A model generated the notes under the pieces. The model did no database searches, was not told the origin of the DNA, and worked only from the letters and a program-made list of their open reading frames with translations. The position numbers were made by a program, and so were the translations under genes. Below are positions 50,208 to 58,064 of a stretch of 64,000 nucleotides of DNA, in pieces (position 1 is the stretch's first letter; each line of letters starts with the position of its first letter). Source of the stretch: Propionicimonas sp020161015. Lineage in GTDB: Bacteria; Actinomycetota; Actinomycetes; Propionibacteriales; Propionibacteriaceae. Location: positions 620,001 to 684,000 of the forward strand of contig NZ_CAXWGX010000001.1 in NCBI RefSeq assembly GCF_964266745.1. The letters are read 5' to 3'.

Positions 50208-51721
50208 GCTGCCAACTCCTTCGTGATCGACTGGACTGTGATGTTCGGTGCGACGAGTTCGCCGGCGAGGCGGCCGTGGCGCACGAACAGGACCCGCTGG
50301 CAGATCGCCACGAGGTCGGTGGGGTCGTCGGAGATGATCACGACGGCCATGCCTTCCTTCGCGCGCTCGCGGAGGATGTCGAGGATGCCTGCCTTGGAGC
50401 CGACGTCGACGCCGACGGTGGGGCTGTTGAGGATGAGTAGCCGGGGGCCGCGAGCCAGCCATCGGGCGATGACGACCCGCTGCTGGTTGCCACCGGACAA
50501 GCTGGACGCCGGGTCGGCGGCGGAGGGCGTCTTGATCGACAGTGAGCGGATCGACTCGGCGTCGAGTTCGCGCACCTTGCGCCGGTCGAGCAGGCCGGTC
50601 CGGCCGGTGGCTTGGGCGACCGAGCCGACCAGCAGGTTGTCGCTGATCGACTGCTCGAGGAACAGTCCCTGGCTCAGCCGGTCACCGGGCACGTACCCGA
50701 TGCCGTGCCGCAAAGCATCGCCGACGCCGTCGATCCTTACGGCCTGGCCGTCCATCGTGATGCGTCCCTTGTCGGCCGGTTGCAGCCCGAACAGCGCCTC
50801 TGCGATGTCGGTCTGGCCGGAGCCGAGCAGCCCCGCGATACCGAGGACCTCACCGGGCTTCACCGAAAGGGACACGTCTTCGAAGACGCCCGCGAGCCCG
50901 AGGCCCTCGACGGTGAGCAGGGGCGGGGTGTCGGAGGACGGGGCGGTCTCGGGCGCCATCTCGGCGAGGTCGCGTCCGGTCATGGCCGCTGAGATGCGGG
51001 CGGTGTCGAAGTCGGCCATGGCGCCTTCTGCGACGACCTGCCCGTTCCGCAGCACCGTGATCCGCTGGCACACGGCCCGGACCTCGTCGAGCTTGTGGCT
51101 GACGAAGACCACGGACACGCCCTTGCGGGTCATCTCCTCCACGGCGCGGAACAGGAACTGCACCTCGCGGTGGGTGAGGGCGGTCGTGGGCTCGTCCATG
51201 AAGACGACCCGGGCTGAGCGGGCCATGGAGCGGCAGATGGCGGTGAGTTGCCGGTCGGCGACCGAGAGGTCCTCGACCCGGGCGTCCAGATCGAGGTCGA
51301 GATTCAGGGTGGCGGTGACCTCTTGAGCGACCCTGCGCATCCGGGCGCGGTCGACGGTCTGGTGCCCCTGGGACAGGGCGGCGGGGAGCGCGATGTTCTC
51401 CGCGACGGTCAGGGTCTTGAACAGGGCGAGGTCCTGGAAGATCACGTCGATCCCCTGCCCGACTGCCTCTCGCGGCGTCAGGTGCGGGTGCTCGCGACCG
51501 CCGATCCGGATCACGCCGGACGTGGGGCGTTCCACCCCGCTCATGATCTTGATCAGCGTGCTCTTGCCGGAGCCGTTCTCCCCGGCGAGGCAGTGCACCT
51601 CGCCGGGAAGGAGGTTGAGGCTGACCCCGTCCAGGGCTCGGACGCCCCCGTAGTGTTTGGTGATCGAGTCAACCTGGACGACGGGTACGGGCGCCGTGTC
51701 CTGGTGGGGTCGGCCGTCCAT
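50204..51721 (-). CDS. Sugar ABC transporter ATPase with degenerate second Walker B
   Basis: 505 residues, two NBDs. NBD1 is intact: CLAGENGSGKSTLIKIMSG near residue 45 and VVFMDEPTTALTHREVQ near 170. NBD2 has GIAGLLGSGQTDIAEALFG near 285 and LSGGNQQRVVIARWLARG near 405, but its Walker B reads LLILNSPTVGVDVG, replacing the usual Asp-Glu pair with Asn-Ser. ATP hydrolysis is therefore probably confined to NBD1. It starts at ATG 51721, sharing one base with the SBP stop. It serves the two-permease channel. Confidence 0.91.
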   Translation of the reverse strand: MDGRPHQDTAPVPVVQVDSITKHYGGVRALDGVSLNLLPGEVHCLAGENGSGKSTLIKIMSGVERPTSGVIRIGGREHPHLTPREAVGQGIDVIFQDLALFKTLTVAENIALPAALSQGHQTVDRARMRRVAQEVTATLNLDLDLDARVEDLSVADRQLTAICRSMARSARVVFMDEPTTALTHREVQFLFRAVEEMTRKGVSVVFVSHKLDEVRAVCQRITVLRNGQVVAEGAMADFDTARISAAMTGRDLAEMAPETAPSSDTPPLLTVEGLGLAGVFEDVSLSVKPGEVLGIAGLLGSGQTDIAEALFGLQPADKGRITMDGQAVRIDGVGDALRHGIGYVPGDRLSQGLFLEQSISDNLLVGSVAQATGRTGLLDRRKVRELDAESIRSLSIKTPSAADPASSLSGGNQQRVVIARWLARGPRLLILNSPTVGVDVGSKAGILDILRERAKEGMAVVIISDDPTDLVAICQRVLFVRHGRLAGELVAPNITVQSITKELAA

Positions 51722-52749
51722 CAGAAGTTGTAGTCCGCGACGTTGTCGTTGGTGACGTCGACCCAGGCGTTGCCGTGCAGGACGTTCTCCTTGCCGTCGG
51801 TTGCCTGGAGGTTCTCGTAGCCGGTAATGCCGAGGTTGGTGCCGACGCCGACCTTCTCGCCGCGGGCGAGCTTGTCCTGCAGGGTCACCAGAACCTGGCC
51901 GGTGACCTTCGGGTCCCAGAAGGTGATGGCGTCCACCGAACCGTCCTTGAGGTACTTGCCGGATGTCGAGGGGATCGAGGTTCCGATCACGCAGGTCTTG
52001 TCCTGCAGGCCGGCCTCGCTGATCGCGCGTCCGATGCCGGCGACGTCGGAGGCTGCGGAGCCGAGGAAGCCCTTGATGTTCGGGTACTTGGCCAGGATCT
52101 CCTTGGTCTTCTCGTAGGTCTGGGTGAGGTCTTCCTTGGTCTCGATGGGATCGGCGACCCGGGTGATACCGGAGTACTTGGCCTTGGCCTGGTCGAGCTC
52201 GGCTTGTGCCCACTTCATGTGGCTCTCGGCGGTGAGCGAGCCGACCATGGTCACGTACTCGCCCTGTCCGCCCATGCATTCGGCGAGTTTGTCCATCAGG
52301 TGCTGGCCGTAGGCAGCGTTGTCGAACGCTTCGATGTCCAGGTCGGTGTTGGTCTGGCTGGGAGCCTCGTGGGTGATGACCTTGATGCCGGCGGCGCGGG
52401 CCTGCCCGAGGACGCCTTCGAGCGCCTGGGGCGATAGGGGTACGACTGCGATCGCCGCGGGCTTCTGGGCGATCAGGTCCTGGATGATCTTGACCTGCTT
52501 CTCGGGGCTGGCGTCATCGGGGCCGACCATTGTCGACGTGGCGCCGATCGCCTTGGCCTGCTGGTCGAGGCCGACCTGCATGCGGTCGAACCATGCGATC
52601 CCCTGAAGCTTCACCACCGTGACGAACTTCTGGTTGCCCTCCGCGCTGCCGCCTGTGGCAGGAGTGGACTGCGTCGCGCACGCGGTCAGGGAAAGGGCGA
52701 GTAGTGCTGAGAGACCCACCGCCACGCGGTGGATGTTGCGATGCGTCAT
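51721..52749 (-). CDS. Substrate-binding lipoprotein of a LsrB/RhaS-like sugar transporter
   Basis: 342 residues. Lipobox LTAC gives Cys24. The mature domain starts FVTVVKLQGIAWFDRMQVGL near residue 41 and has IAVVPLSPQALEGVLGQARA near 100, then VITHEAPSQTNTDLDIEAFD, the pattern seen in LsrB and RhaS-type binding proteins. ATG 52749 has GGAGGCG about six bases upstream; the in-frame start near 52848 lies across the divergent promoter and is rejected. The SBP-ATPase-two-permease order fits LsrBACD-like or RhaSTPQ-like systems; the ligand is not certain. Confidence 0.92.
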   Translation of the reverse strand: MTHRNIHRVAVGLSALLALSLTACATQSTPATGGSAEGNQKFVTVVKLQGIAWFDRMQVGLDQQAKAIGATSTMVGPDDASPEKQVKIIQDLIAQKPAAIAVVPLSPQALEGVLGQARAAGIKVITHEAPSQTNTDLDIEAFDNAAYGQHLMDKLAECMGGQGEYVTMVGSLTAESHMKWAQAELDQAKAKYSGITRVADPIETKEDLTQTYEKTKEILAKYPNIKGFLGSAASDVAGIGRAISEAGLQDKTCVIGTSIPSTSGKYLKDGSVDAITFWDPKVTGQVLVTLQDKLARGEKVGVGTNLGITGYENLQATDGKENVLHGNAWVDVTNDNVADYNF

Positions 52750-52782
52750 TGCCACGCCTCCGTTGGACTGTTCTGTATTTCG

Positions 52783-52801
52783 AACATCTTGACGAGATGT
52801 T
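52783..52801. promoter_or_regulatory. Inverted repeat in the divergent promoter between SBP and hybrid regulator
   Basis: AACATCT (52783-52789) and AGATGTT (52795-52801) form a perfect inverted repeat with a 5-bp spacer. An outer TTCTGT (52771-52776) and ACAGAA (52804-52809) lie around it, although not symmetrically. IclR-type proteins often bind such sites. It is 34 bp from the SBP start. Confidence 0.55.
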
Positions 52802-52900
52802 GCACAGAACGATGCCGTTGTGATGCCATGTCTGTCAAGGGACGCCATGAGCTCCCGGCAAACGGTTGGGATCGGGCATGCTCATGGGAGCAAGGGCGGA

Positions 52901-54025
52901 ATGATCGCGATGGAGAGCAACATGCAGGAGGAACACCCACAGGGCCGCGTCCCCTCCATCGTGCGAGCGGTCGCGATCCTGGAGGAGGTGGCCAGCTCAT
53001 CCCATCCCACCAACCTGGCCGACCTCACCCGCCAGGTCGGGCTCCCCAAGTCGACCGTGTACGCGGTGTCTCAGGCGCTCGTGGCAGAACGCTTCCTCAC
53101 CCGCGGCGCCGACGGCAGCTACCGGCTCGGACCCGCGATCGCCGAACTCTCTGCGGCCCGCCGCCAGCGGGGCGCCACCGTCCACAGCATCGGGATCAGC
53201 GTCCCCAACTCCACCAACGCGTTCTTCGACGCCGAGATCGCGGCAGCCAGGGCGGAAGCGCTGGCGATCGGCGCCGACTTCGACCATCGCGCCGCGAACC
53301 AGGACGTCGAACAGCAGAACCGGGACATCGTCGAACTAGCCGACAGCGGCGTGGAGCTGCTCATCGTCGATCCGGTCGCCAGCCACGGACTTGAGGACGT
53401 CCTCGCCCGCGCTCGCGCCCGCGGGGTCACCATCGTGTCGGTGAACGGCGCAACCGCCGGGGCGGATGCCACGATCGTCACCGACAACGCACAAGCCGGA
53501 GCACTGGTCGCCCGTCATCTCGCGGACAGGCTGGAAGGGCACGGCCGGGTCGCGATCGTCGGCGGCTCCCCGGTGACGGCGATCACCGACCGGATCGAGG
53601 GCTTCCGGCAGGCTTTGGCGGACAACCCGGCGATGTCGATCGTCACGATCGAACCCGGCGACAACTCGCGCCAGGCCGGCCGCGTTGCAGCGCGGCGCAT
53701 CCTCGAGACCATCCCCGGAGTCACGGGGATCTTCGCCATCAACGACCCCACAGCGCTCGGCGTCATCGACATGCTCGACCACATCGCACATCCACCCATG
53801 GTGGTGTCGGTCGACGGGTCACCCGAAGCGGCGGCGCTCATTGCCTCCGGTGGTCCGCTGACAGCAACAGCGGCGCAGGAGCCGCAGCGCCTGGCGAGCA
53901 CCGCTGTCCGCGTGGGGATCGGACTGGCCAACGGAACGACGATGCCAGGGCGGACCCTGACCCTTCCGACCCGGCTGGTCACACACGACGATGTCAGCAC
54001 CTACGAGCCGTGGGGGGCCTCGTGA
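52901..54025 (+). CDS. Hybrid regulator: IclR-type winged helix-turn-helix fused to a periplasmic-binding-protein-like sensor
   Basis: 374 residues from ATG 52901 (ATGs 52910 and 52922 are alternatives). Residues 17-80 read like an IclR DNA-binding domain: VPSIVRAVAILEEVASS, then LADLTRQVGLPKSTVYAVSQ and FLTRGADGSYRLGPAIAELS. From about residue 96 the protein is a type 1 PBP fold as in LacI regulators and RbsB: VHSIGISVPNSTNAFFDAEI, VELLIVDPVASHGLEDVLAR, GRVAIVGGSPVTAITDRIEG and GVTGIFAINDPTALGVIDML. The usual IclR effector domain is missing. It probably senses the sugar carried by the divergent LsrB/RhaS-like transporter. Confidence 0.85.
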   Translation: MIAMESNMQEEHPQGRVPSIVRAVAILEEVASSSHPTNLADLTRQVGLPKSTVYAVSQALVAERFLTRGADGSYRLGPAIAELSAARRQRGATVHSIGISVPNSTNAFFDAEIAAARAEALAIGADFDHRAANQDVEQQNRDIVELADSGVELLIVDPVASHGLEDVLARARARGVTIVSVNGATAGADATIVTDNAQAGALVARHLADRLEGHGRVAIVGGSPVTAITDRIEGFRQALADNPAMSIVTIEPGDNSRQAGRVAARRILETIPGVTGIFAINDPTALGVIDMLDHIAHPPMVVSVDGSPEAAALIASGGPLTATAAQEPQRLASTAVRVGIGLANGTTMPGRTLTLPTRLVTHDDVSTYEPWGAS

Positions 54026-54768
54026 GCGCCACCCCCGTGCGTCGCCGGCCGCAGGTTCCCGGCGTTGCCCGGGCGGCAACCATCCTTGCCGAGATCGCCC
54101 GCAACGACGGGCAAGCCATCAGCAGCCTCGCCGCCAACGTGGGCCTCGCGAAGTCCACCACCTCCGACGTCACCGGAACGCTCGTCGAGCAACAGCTCCT
54201 GACCCGGGACGCCGCCGGCCAGTTCCACCTCGGCAGCCGACTCGACCGACTCGCATCCAGCTGGGTCGGCCAGACCGCCGTGCTGAGACGGTTCATCAGG
54301 GCGTGTGAGCGCCAGCCGGGGCTCAGGGGGCACACCGTACTGCTGCTGGTTCCGCAAGGCTCGACGCTGCTGTGCCTAGACGTTCGACTCGGAACCCGGC
54401 CATTGCCTCAGACACCGCGGCCCGGCATGCGGTTCGAGTTGGCCGAATCCGCTCCCGGACGCGCTCTGCTCGCCGCGATCGACCCGCATGCCCTCAGCCG
54501 ACTCCTCGAACGCGCCGCCGCGTTCGAAGGGCTCACCCCGGACTTCCTCGCCGGGGCTGCCGCCGCCGCGGATGCGTTGAGATCCGGACCGGGTGAAGCC
54601 GCAATGGCCACGGAGCCCCGCTCGGTGGCCGCCGCCAAGGAGCTCCACGCATCCACCTGGGTCCTGACCAGTGCTCACGTTCCACCAGCCACGCCAACCG
54701 ACGAACTCCTCGTCATTGAGGATGGACTCCGGGCACTCCTGTCTGATCTCTCGGGCGAAAGCTCATGA
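54022..54768 (+). CDS. IclR-like regulator with a shortened effector domain
   Basis: 248 residues from GTG 54022, which overlaps the previous stop as GTGA. The N-terminal winged helix is IclR-like: VPGVARAATILAEIARN, then ISSLAANVGLAKSTTSDVTG and LLTRDAAGQFHLGSRLDRLA. The remaining 170 residues contain pieces of an effector domain (GSTLLCLDVRLG, PGMRFELAESAPGRALLAAI) but are shorter and poorer in the usual conserved glycine and cysteine positions. It is co-transcribed with the hybrid regulator, an odd pairing of two IclR-type HTH proteins. Confidence 0.75.
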   Translation: MSATPVRRRPQVPGVARAATILAEIARNDGQAISSLAANVGLAKSTTSDVTGTLVEQQLLTRDAAGQFHLGSRLDRLASSWVGQTAVLRRFIRACERQPGLRGHTVLLLVPQGSTLLCLDVRLGTRPLPQTPRPGMRFELAESAPGRALLAAIDPHALSRLLERAAAFEGLTPDFLAGAAAAADALRSGPGEAAMATEPRSVAAAKELHASTWVLTSAHVPPATPTDELLVIEDGLRALLSDLSGESS

Positions 54769-54883
54769 CCGGCCCGGCGGAGACATCCGAACAAACCCCC
54801 GGTCCCGCCAGCAACTCGGTGATGCCACGCCGCGAGCCGTCGAGCCGCATCCGCACCGAGTCCCCGAAACGCAACCCAAGTCC

Positions 54884-55560
54884 GTGCAAACCCCCGTCAC
54901 CGTCGTCGGGGAAGCCCTCATCGACATCGTCCACCCGCCAGCCGGCCCGGCCGAGGAACACGTCGGCGGCAGCCCCGCGAACGTCGCGGTCGGCTTGGCC
55001 CGCCTCGGACATTCCGTTCGGCTCGCTACCCACATCGCCACCGACGAACACGGCCGGCGGATCACAGCCCTCATGGCCGCCGAGGACGTCGCGCTCACCT
55101 CGGGAAGCACCACAGCGACGCGGACGTCCACCGCAGCGGCCCTTCTGGACGCCGCCGGCGTCGCCGCCTACGAGTTCGACCTGGACTGGAACACTCGATC
55201 CGGCCACGGTACGAGTCCCGCAAGGCGGACCTGTACACCGGATCCATCGGTGCGACGCTCGCACCCGGCGGCGAAGCGGTGTGGGAGGTGCTGCGCGCCG
55301 CGCGCGGCCACTCCACAGTGCCCTACGACCCCAATTGCCGTCCGACACTCACCGAGTCAATGTGCCGCTGGGCCGAGTTGGGTCCAGCCATCTGCGTCGC
55401 AACCCAAGGCGTCGACGACGTGCTGCTCCTCGCCGACGGACAGCTTTCCGGAGTCGCCACGCTCCCTACCCGCGTGGTCGACACGGTCGGGGCCGGTGAC
55501 TCGTTCATGGCCGGACTGATCTCGAGCCTGCTCGAGCACACCTGCTTGGCGTACAGCTAG
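54884..55560 (+). pseudogene. PfkB-family carbohydrate kinase, frameshifted and internally deleted
   Basis: The N-terminal frame gives VTVVGEALIDIVHPPAGPAE, HVGGSPANVAVGLARLGHSV and VALTSGSTTATRTSTAAALL. Around 55200 reading must shift to another frame, which then gives KADLYTGSIGATLAPGGEAV, STVPYDPNCRPTLTESMCR and the catalytic DTVGAGDSFMAGLI. About 90 residues expected between DPNCRP and the ATP-binding stretch VATQGVDDVLLL are absent, and the last 40 residues are cut off at a stop. GTG 54884 is the likely ancestral start. It probably was a fructokinase-like sugar kinase of this locus. Confidence 0.85.
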
Positions 55561-55868
55561 AAGAGCGCGCGCAGCTACGATGCTCGTCAGCCGCGACAAT
55601 CCGAGGAGCCATCCAGCGCGCCCTTGCGTGCGCTGCGATCACCGTTTCGCGGACGGGAGCCAATCCGCCGCGTTGCGCCGAAATCGTCCCGAGATAGCTG
55701 TGCGCCACACCGAACCGGCGGGGACTGGACGTGTCGACCGACAACTGGACCGGACCGAAGCGAGAGGCGAGCGGCTGCCCATCTCGCGATGGTTGAGCCG
55801 CCGGCAATGTCGACCCGATTGGCGCCGGCTACCCGCCCCCTTCGACACTCGGCCGGCTGCCCCCGGCC
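55561..55868. other. Intergenic stretch, no gene seen
   Basis: This lies between the broken PfkB kinase and the convergent SDR gene. No conserved frame and no obvious hairpin are seen. It may include decayed 3' sequence of the kinase. Confidence 0.5.
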
Positions 55869-56864
55869 CTATGAGGGTGCGGTCGCAGATCGGACCACCG
55901 ACCGCTGTGCCGCGATGATACGGTCCTCCCAGTCACCACGCGGGACGGGCTCGACCAGCCCGTGCTCCAGCAGGAATGTGAACGCGTCGGCCAGCCCTTC
56001 GGCCAGACTGATCCGGGGCCGGAACTCTGGTACGTCCTGCTGCAGTTTCTGTGCGCTGTAGAAGAGGTTGTGGGCGAAAATGCCCTTCGCCATCTCGAAC
56101 CGCGCGGGGTCCAGTTCGACGAGCACATCAGTTGGCACCCCGACCTGGTCGACATGCCTTCCCAGCACCTTCATCGCCGTCCGATGCACGGTGTTCCAGT
56201 CGGTGTGTTCAGGGTTGACCAGCAGGTAGGTCTCGCCAATGCAATGGCTTCGCTCAAGTACTCCGACGAAGGCGATCGCCGCGTCGTCCACGTGCAGCAG
56301 GTGATGGATCGCGTTGCCGTCCCCGACCTTGATGATCGGGCGGCCCTGGATGATCCGGCTGATCCAGCGAGTGTCCACGCCGATCTGCCGGACGACTCGC
56401 TGTCGCCCGTAAGTCGTAGACGGCTTGATGATCGTGACGGGGAAGTTCTCGGATGTGTGTGCGACGAGGTAGAGCTGGTCGATCTCCGCCTTGCGGATGC
56501 CGTATGGCATCGTGGCCCGCAGTGGATGGTGCTCCGTGACGGGGAGTTCGTCGAACTCCTCACCGATGGTCACCACCGTGGAGGTGTGAACGACATGCCC
56601 CACACCGCGGAACGCCTCCAGGCTCACTCGCCCCTGGTCCGGCGTGTAGCACACGAAGTCGATGACCGCATCGAAGCGCTGCTTGCGAACTGCGGGCACG
56701 AACCACGCCTCGTCGTCACGATCGCCCACGAGAGGACGGGCGCCATCGGGGAGCCCCGGTCGCAACCCGCGGGTGATGCAGCTGACATCGTGGCCCCGCT
56801 CGAGAAGGAGATGAACCACGCTCGTCGAGATGTTGCCCGTGCCGCCGACGACTCCAACCTTCAT
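55869..56864 (-). CDS. NAD(P)-dependent epimerase/dehydratase (extended SDR)
   Basis: 331 residues. The N-terminal cofactor motif is MKVGVVGGTGNISTSVVHLL. FDAVIDFVCYTPDQGRVSLE near residue 64 and HTSTVVTIGEEFDELPVTEH near 92 place the Ser region, and MPYGIRKAEIDQLYL near 118 holds the catalytic Tyr and Lys. HHLLHVDDAAIAFVGVLE near 187 is the usual late sugar-nucleotide epimerase motif. ATG 56864 has GGGAG upstream. It is 85 bp from the mutarotase gene on the same strand. The substrate, a sugar or nucleotide sugar, is unknown. Confidence 0.85.
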   Translation of the reverse strand: MKVGVVGGTGNISTSVVHLLLERGHDVSCITRGLRPGLPDGARPLVGDRDDEAWFVPAVRKQRFDAVIDFVCYTPDQGRVSLEAFRGVGHVVHTSTVVTIGEEFDELPVTEHHPLRATMPYGIRKAEIDQLYLVAHTSENFPVTIIKPSTTYGRQRVVRQIGVDTRWISRIIQGRPIIKVGDGNAIHHLLHVDDAAIAFVGVLERSHCIGETYLLVNPEHTDWNTVHRTAMKVLGRHVDQVGVPTDVLVELDPARFEMAKGIFAHNLFYSAQKLQQDVPEFRPRISLAEGLADAFTFLLEHGLVEPVPRGDWEDRIIAAQRSVVRSATAPS

Positions 56865-56949
56865 CCTTCACTCCCTAGCGAGGCGGATGCGGCGGAGTCC
56901 GATCGCCGCCGTCTCGGCGCCGTGGTCGCTGAGTTGGCGCAGTTGGGCA

Positions 56950-57957
56950 TCACTCGACCAGCCACCGGGTCGTGCTCGTATACTCCTCATCCGGTCGAAG
57001 TACTGTCGTGGGGAAGGCTGGCTGATTGGGCGAGTCGGGGAAGTGCTGCGTTTCCAGCGCGATCCCGGCCCGGCGGGCGTAGGGCCTGCCCGAGGTGCCG
57101 ATCTGGCTGCCGTCGAAGTGATCACCGCAATACACCTGAATCGCTGGCTGGTCGCTGAGGATCCGGAGGACCGTGCCATCAGGACCGGTCAGCCGGCAGT
57201 GCTCGCGAAAGCCATCGCCATCGACAACGAAGTTGTGGTCCCAGCCCTCGTTGAGCGCGATGCCCTCTGCCACAGCGGCTGCGCGCGACGGCCCGAGGAG
57301 TTGCCCGCCGCGAAAGTCGGCAGCCGAGCCGGTCACGTCGCGGACTTCGCCTGTGGGGATCAGGTCGGAGCCTGCCGGGGTGTACCCGGACGCATGAACG
57401 ACCAACTCATGGTCGTCCGTCGAACCACAGCCCTCGCCTTTCAGGTTGAAGTAGGCGTGGTTTGTGAGGTTGACAACGGTGGCCTCATCCGTCGTCGCTC
57501 GGTAGGTCACCTGTGCGCCGCCCGGCAGCAGCTCATAGCGGACCGACACGAGGAGTTCGCCGGGGAAGCCCTGGTCTCCGTCGGGGCTGACCAGGCTGAA
57601 CTCGACCGTGCTGAGGGTCTGCTCGCTGATCTCCCAGGTTCGTGCGTGGAATCCACCGGTTCCGCCGTGGAGTTGGGTGCGTCCCTCGTTGGCGTCCAGG
57701 CAGTTCTCGACCCCGTCCAGCGTGAAGCGCGCCCGGGCAATCCGGTTGGCGTAGCGCCCGATCGTCATGCCGAGGTAGAGGTTCCGGCCCAAGTAATCGG
57801 GGATGTGGCGAGAGCCGAGCACGATGTTGCGCCACGAACCGTCTGGTCGAAGCACCTCGAAACGCCGCAGGGTCGCCCCCAGCGGCAAGAGCTCCAGCCG
57901 GACAGCATGGCTGACCAGCCACATCGAGTCGGTGCACACGTCAGGAACCTGCGTCAT
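56950..57957 (-). CDS. galM: Aldose 1-epimerase (galactose mutarotase)
   Basis: This 335-residue GalM interconverts alpha and beta anomers of hexoses. Marks: VLGSRHIPDYLGRNLYLGMT near residue 45, GRYANRIARARFTLDG near 66, QLHGGTGGFHARTWEI near 94 with the first His, LTNHAYFNLKG near 168 with the catalytic His, NEGWDHNFVVDG near 245, and ALETQHFPDSPNQPAFP near 305 with the catalytic Glu. ATG 57957 has GGAGCGA upstream. It is divergent from the sugar efflux gene across an AT-rich palindrome. Confidence 0.93.
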   Translation of the reverse strand: MTQVPDVCTDSMWLVSHAVRLELLPLGATLRRFEVLRPDGSWRNIVLGSRHIPDYLGRNLYLGMTIGRYANRIARARFTLDGVENCLDANEGRTQLHGGTGGFHARTWEISEQTLSTVEFSLVSPDGDQGFPGELLVSVRYELLPGGAQVTYRATTDEATVVNLTNHAYFNLKGEGCGSTDDHELVVHASGYTPAGSDLIPTGEVRDVTGSAADFRGGQLLGPSRAAAVAEGIALNEGWDHNFVVDGDGFREHCRLTGPDGTVLRILSDQPAIQVYCGDHFDGSQIGTSGRPYARRAGIALETQHFPDSPNQPAFPTTVLRPDEEYTSTTRWLVE

Positions 57958-58015
57958 TTCGTCGCTCCATTTATCGCTAACTCACACGCACGGCTGCGCC
58001 AGTTTCTTCTCTCAC

Positions 58016-58031
58016 ATATTATCGATAATAT
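58016..58031. promoter_or_regulatory. AT-rich perfect palindrome ATATTATCGATAATAT
   Basis: This 16-bp perfect palindrome stands out in otherwise GC-rich DNA. It lies between galM and the efflux gene, 33 bp before GTG 58065. An imperfect TTATCGCTAA lies at 57970-57979. It looks like an operator for a regulator that is not encoded next to it. Confidence 0.6.
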
Positions 58032-58064
58032 TACCCCATGCGAGCGCTGCAGGGGAAGGAACCC

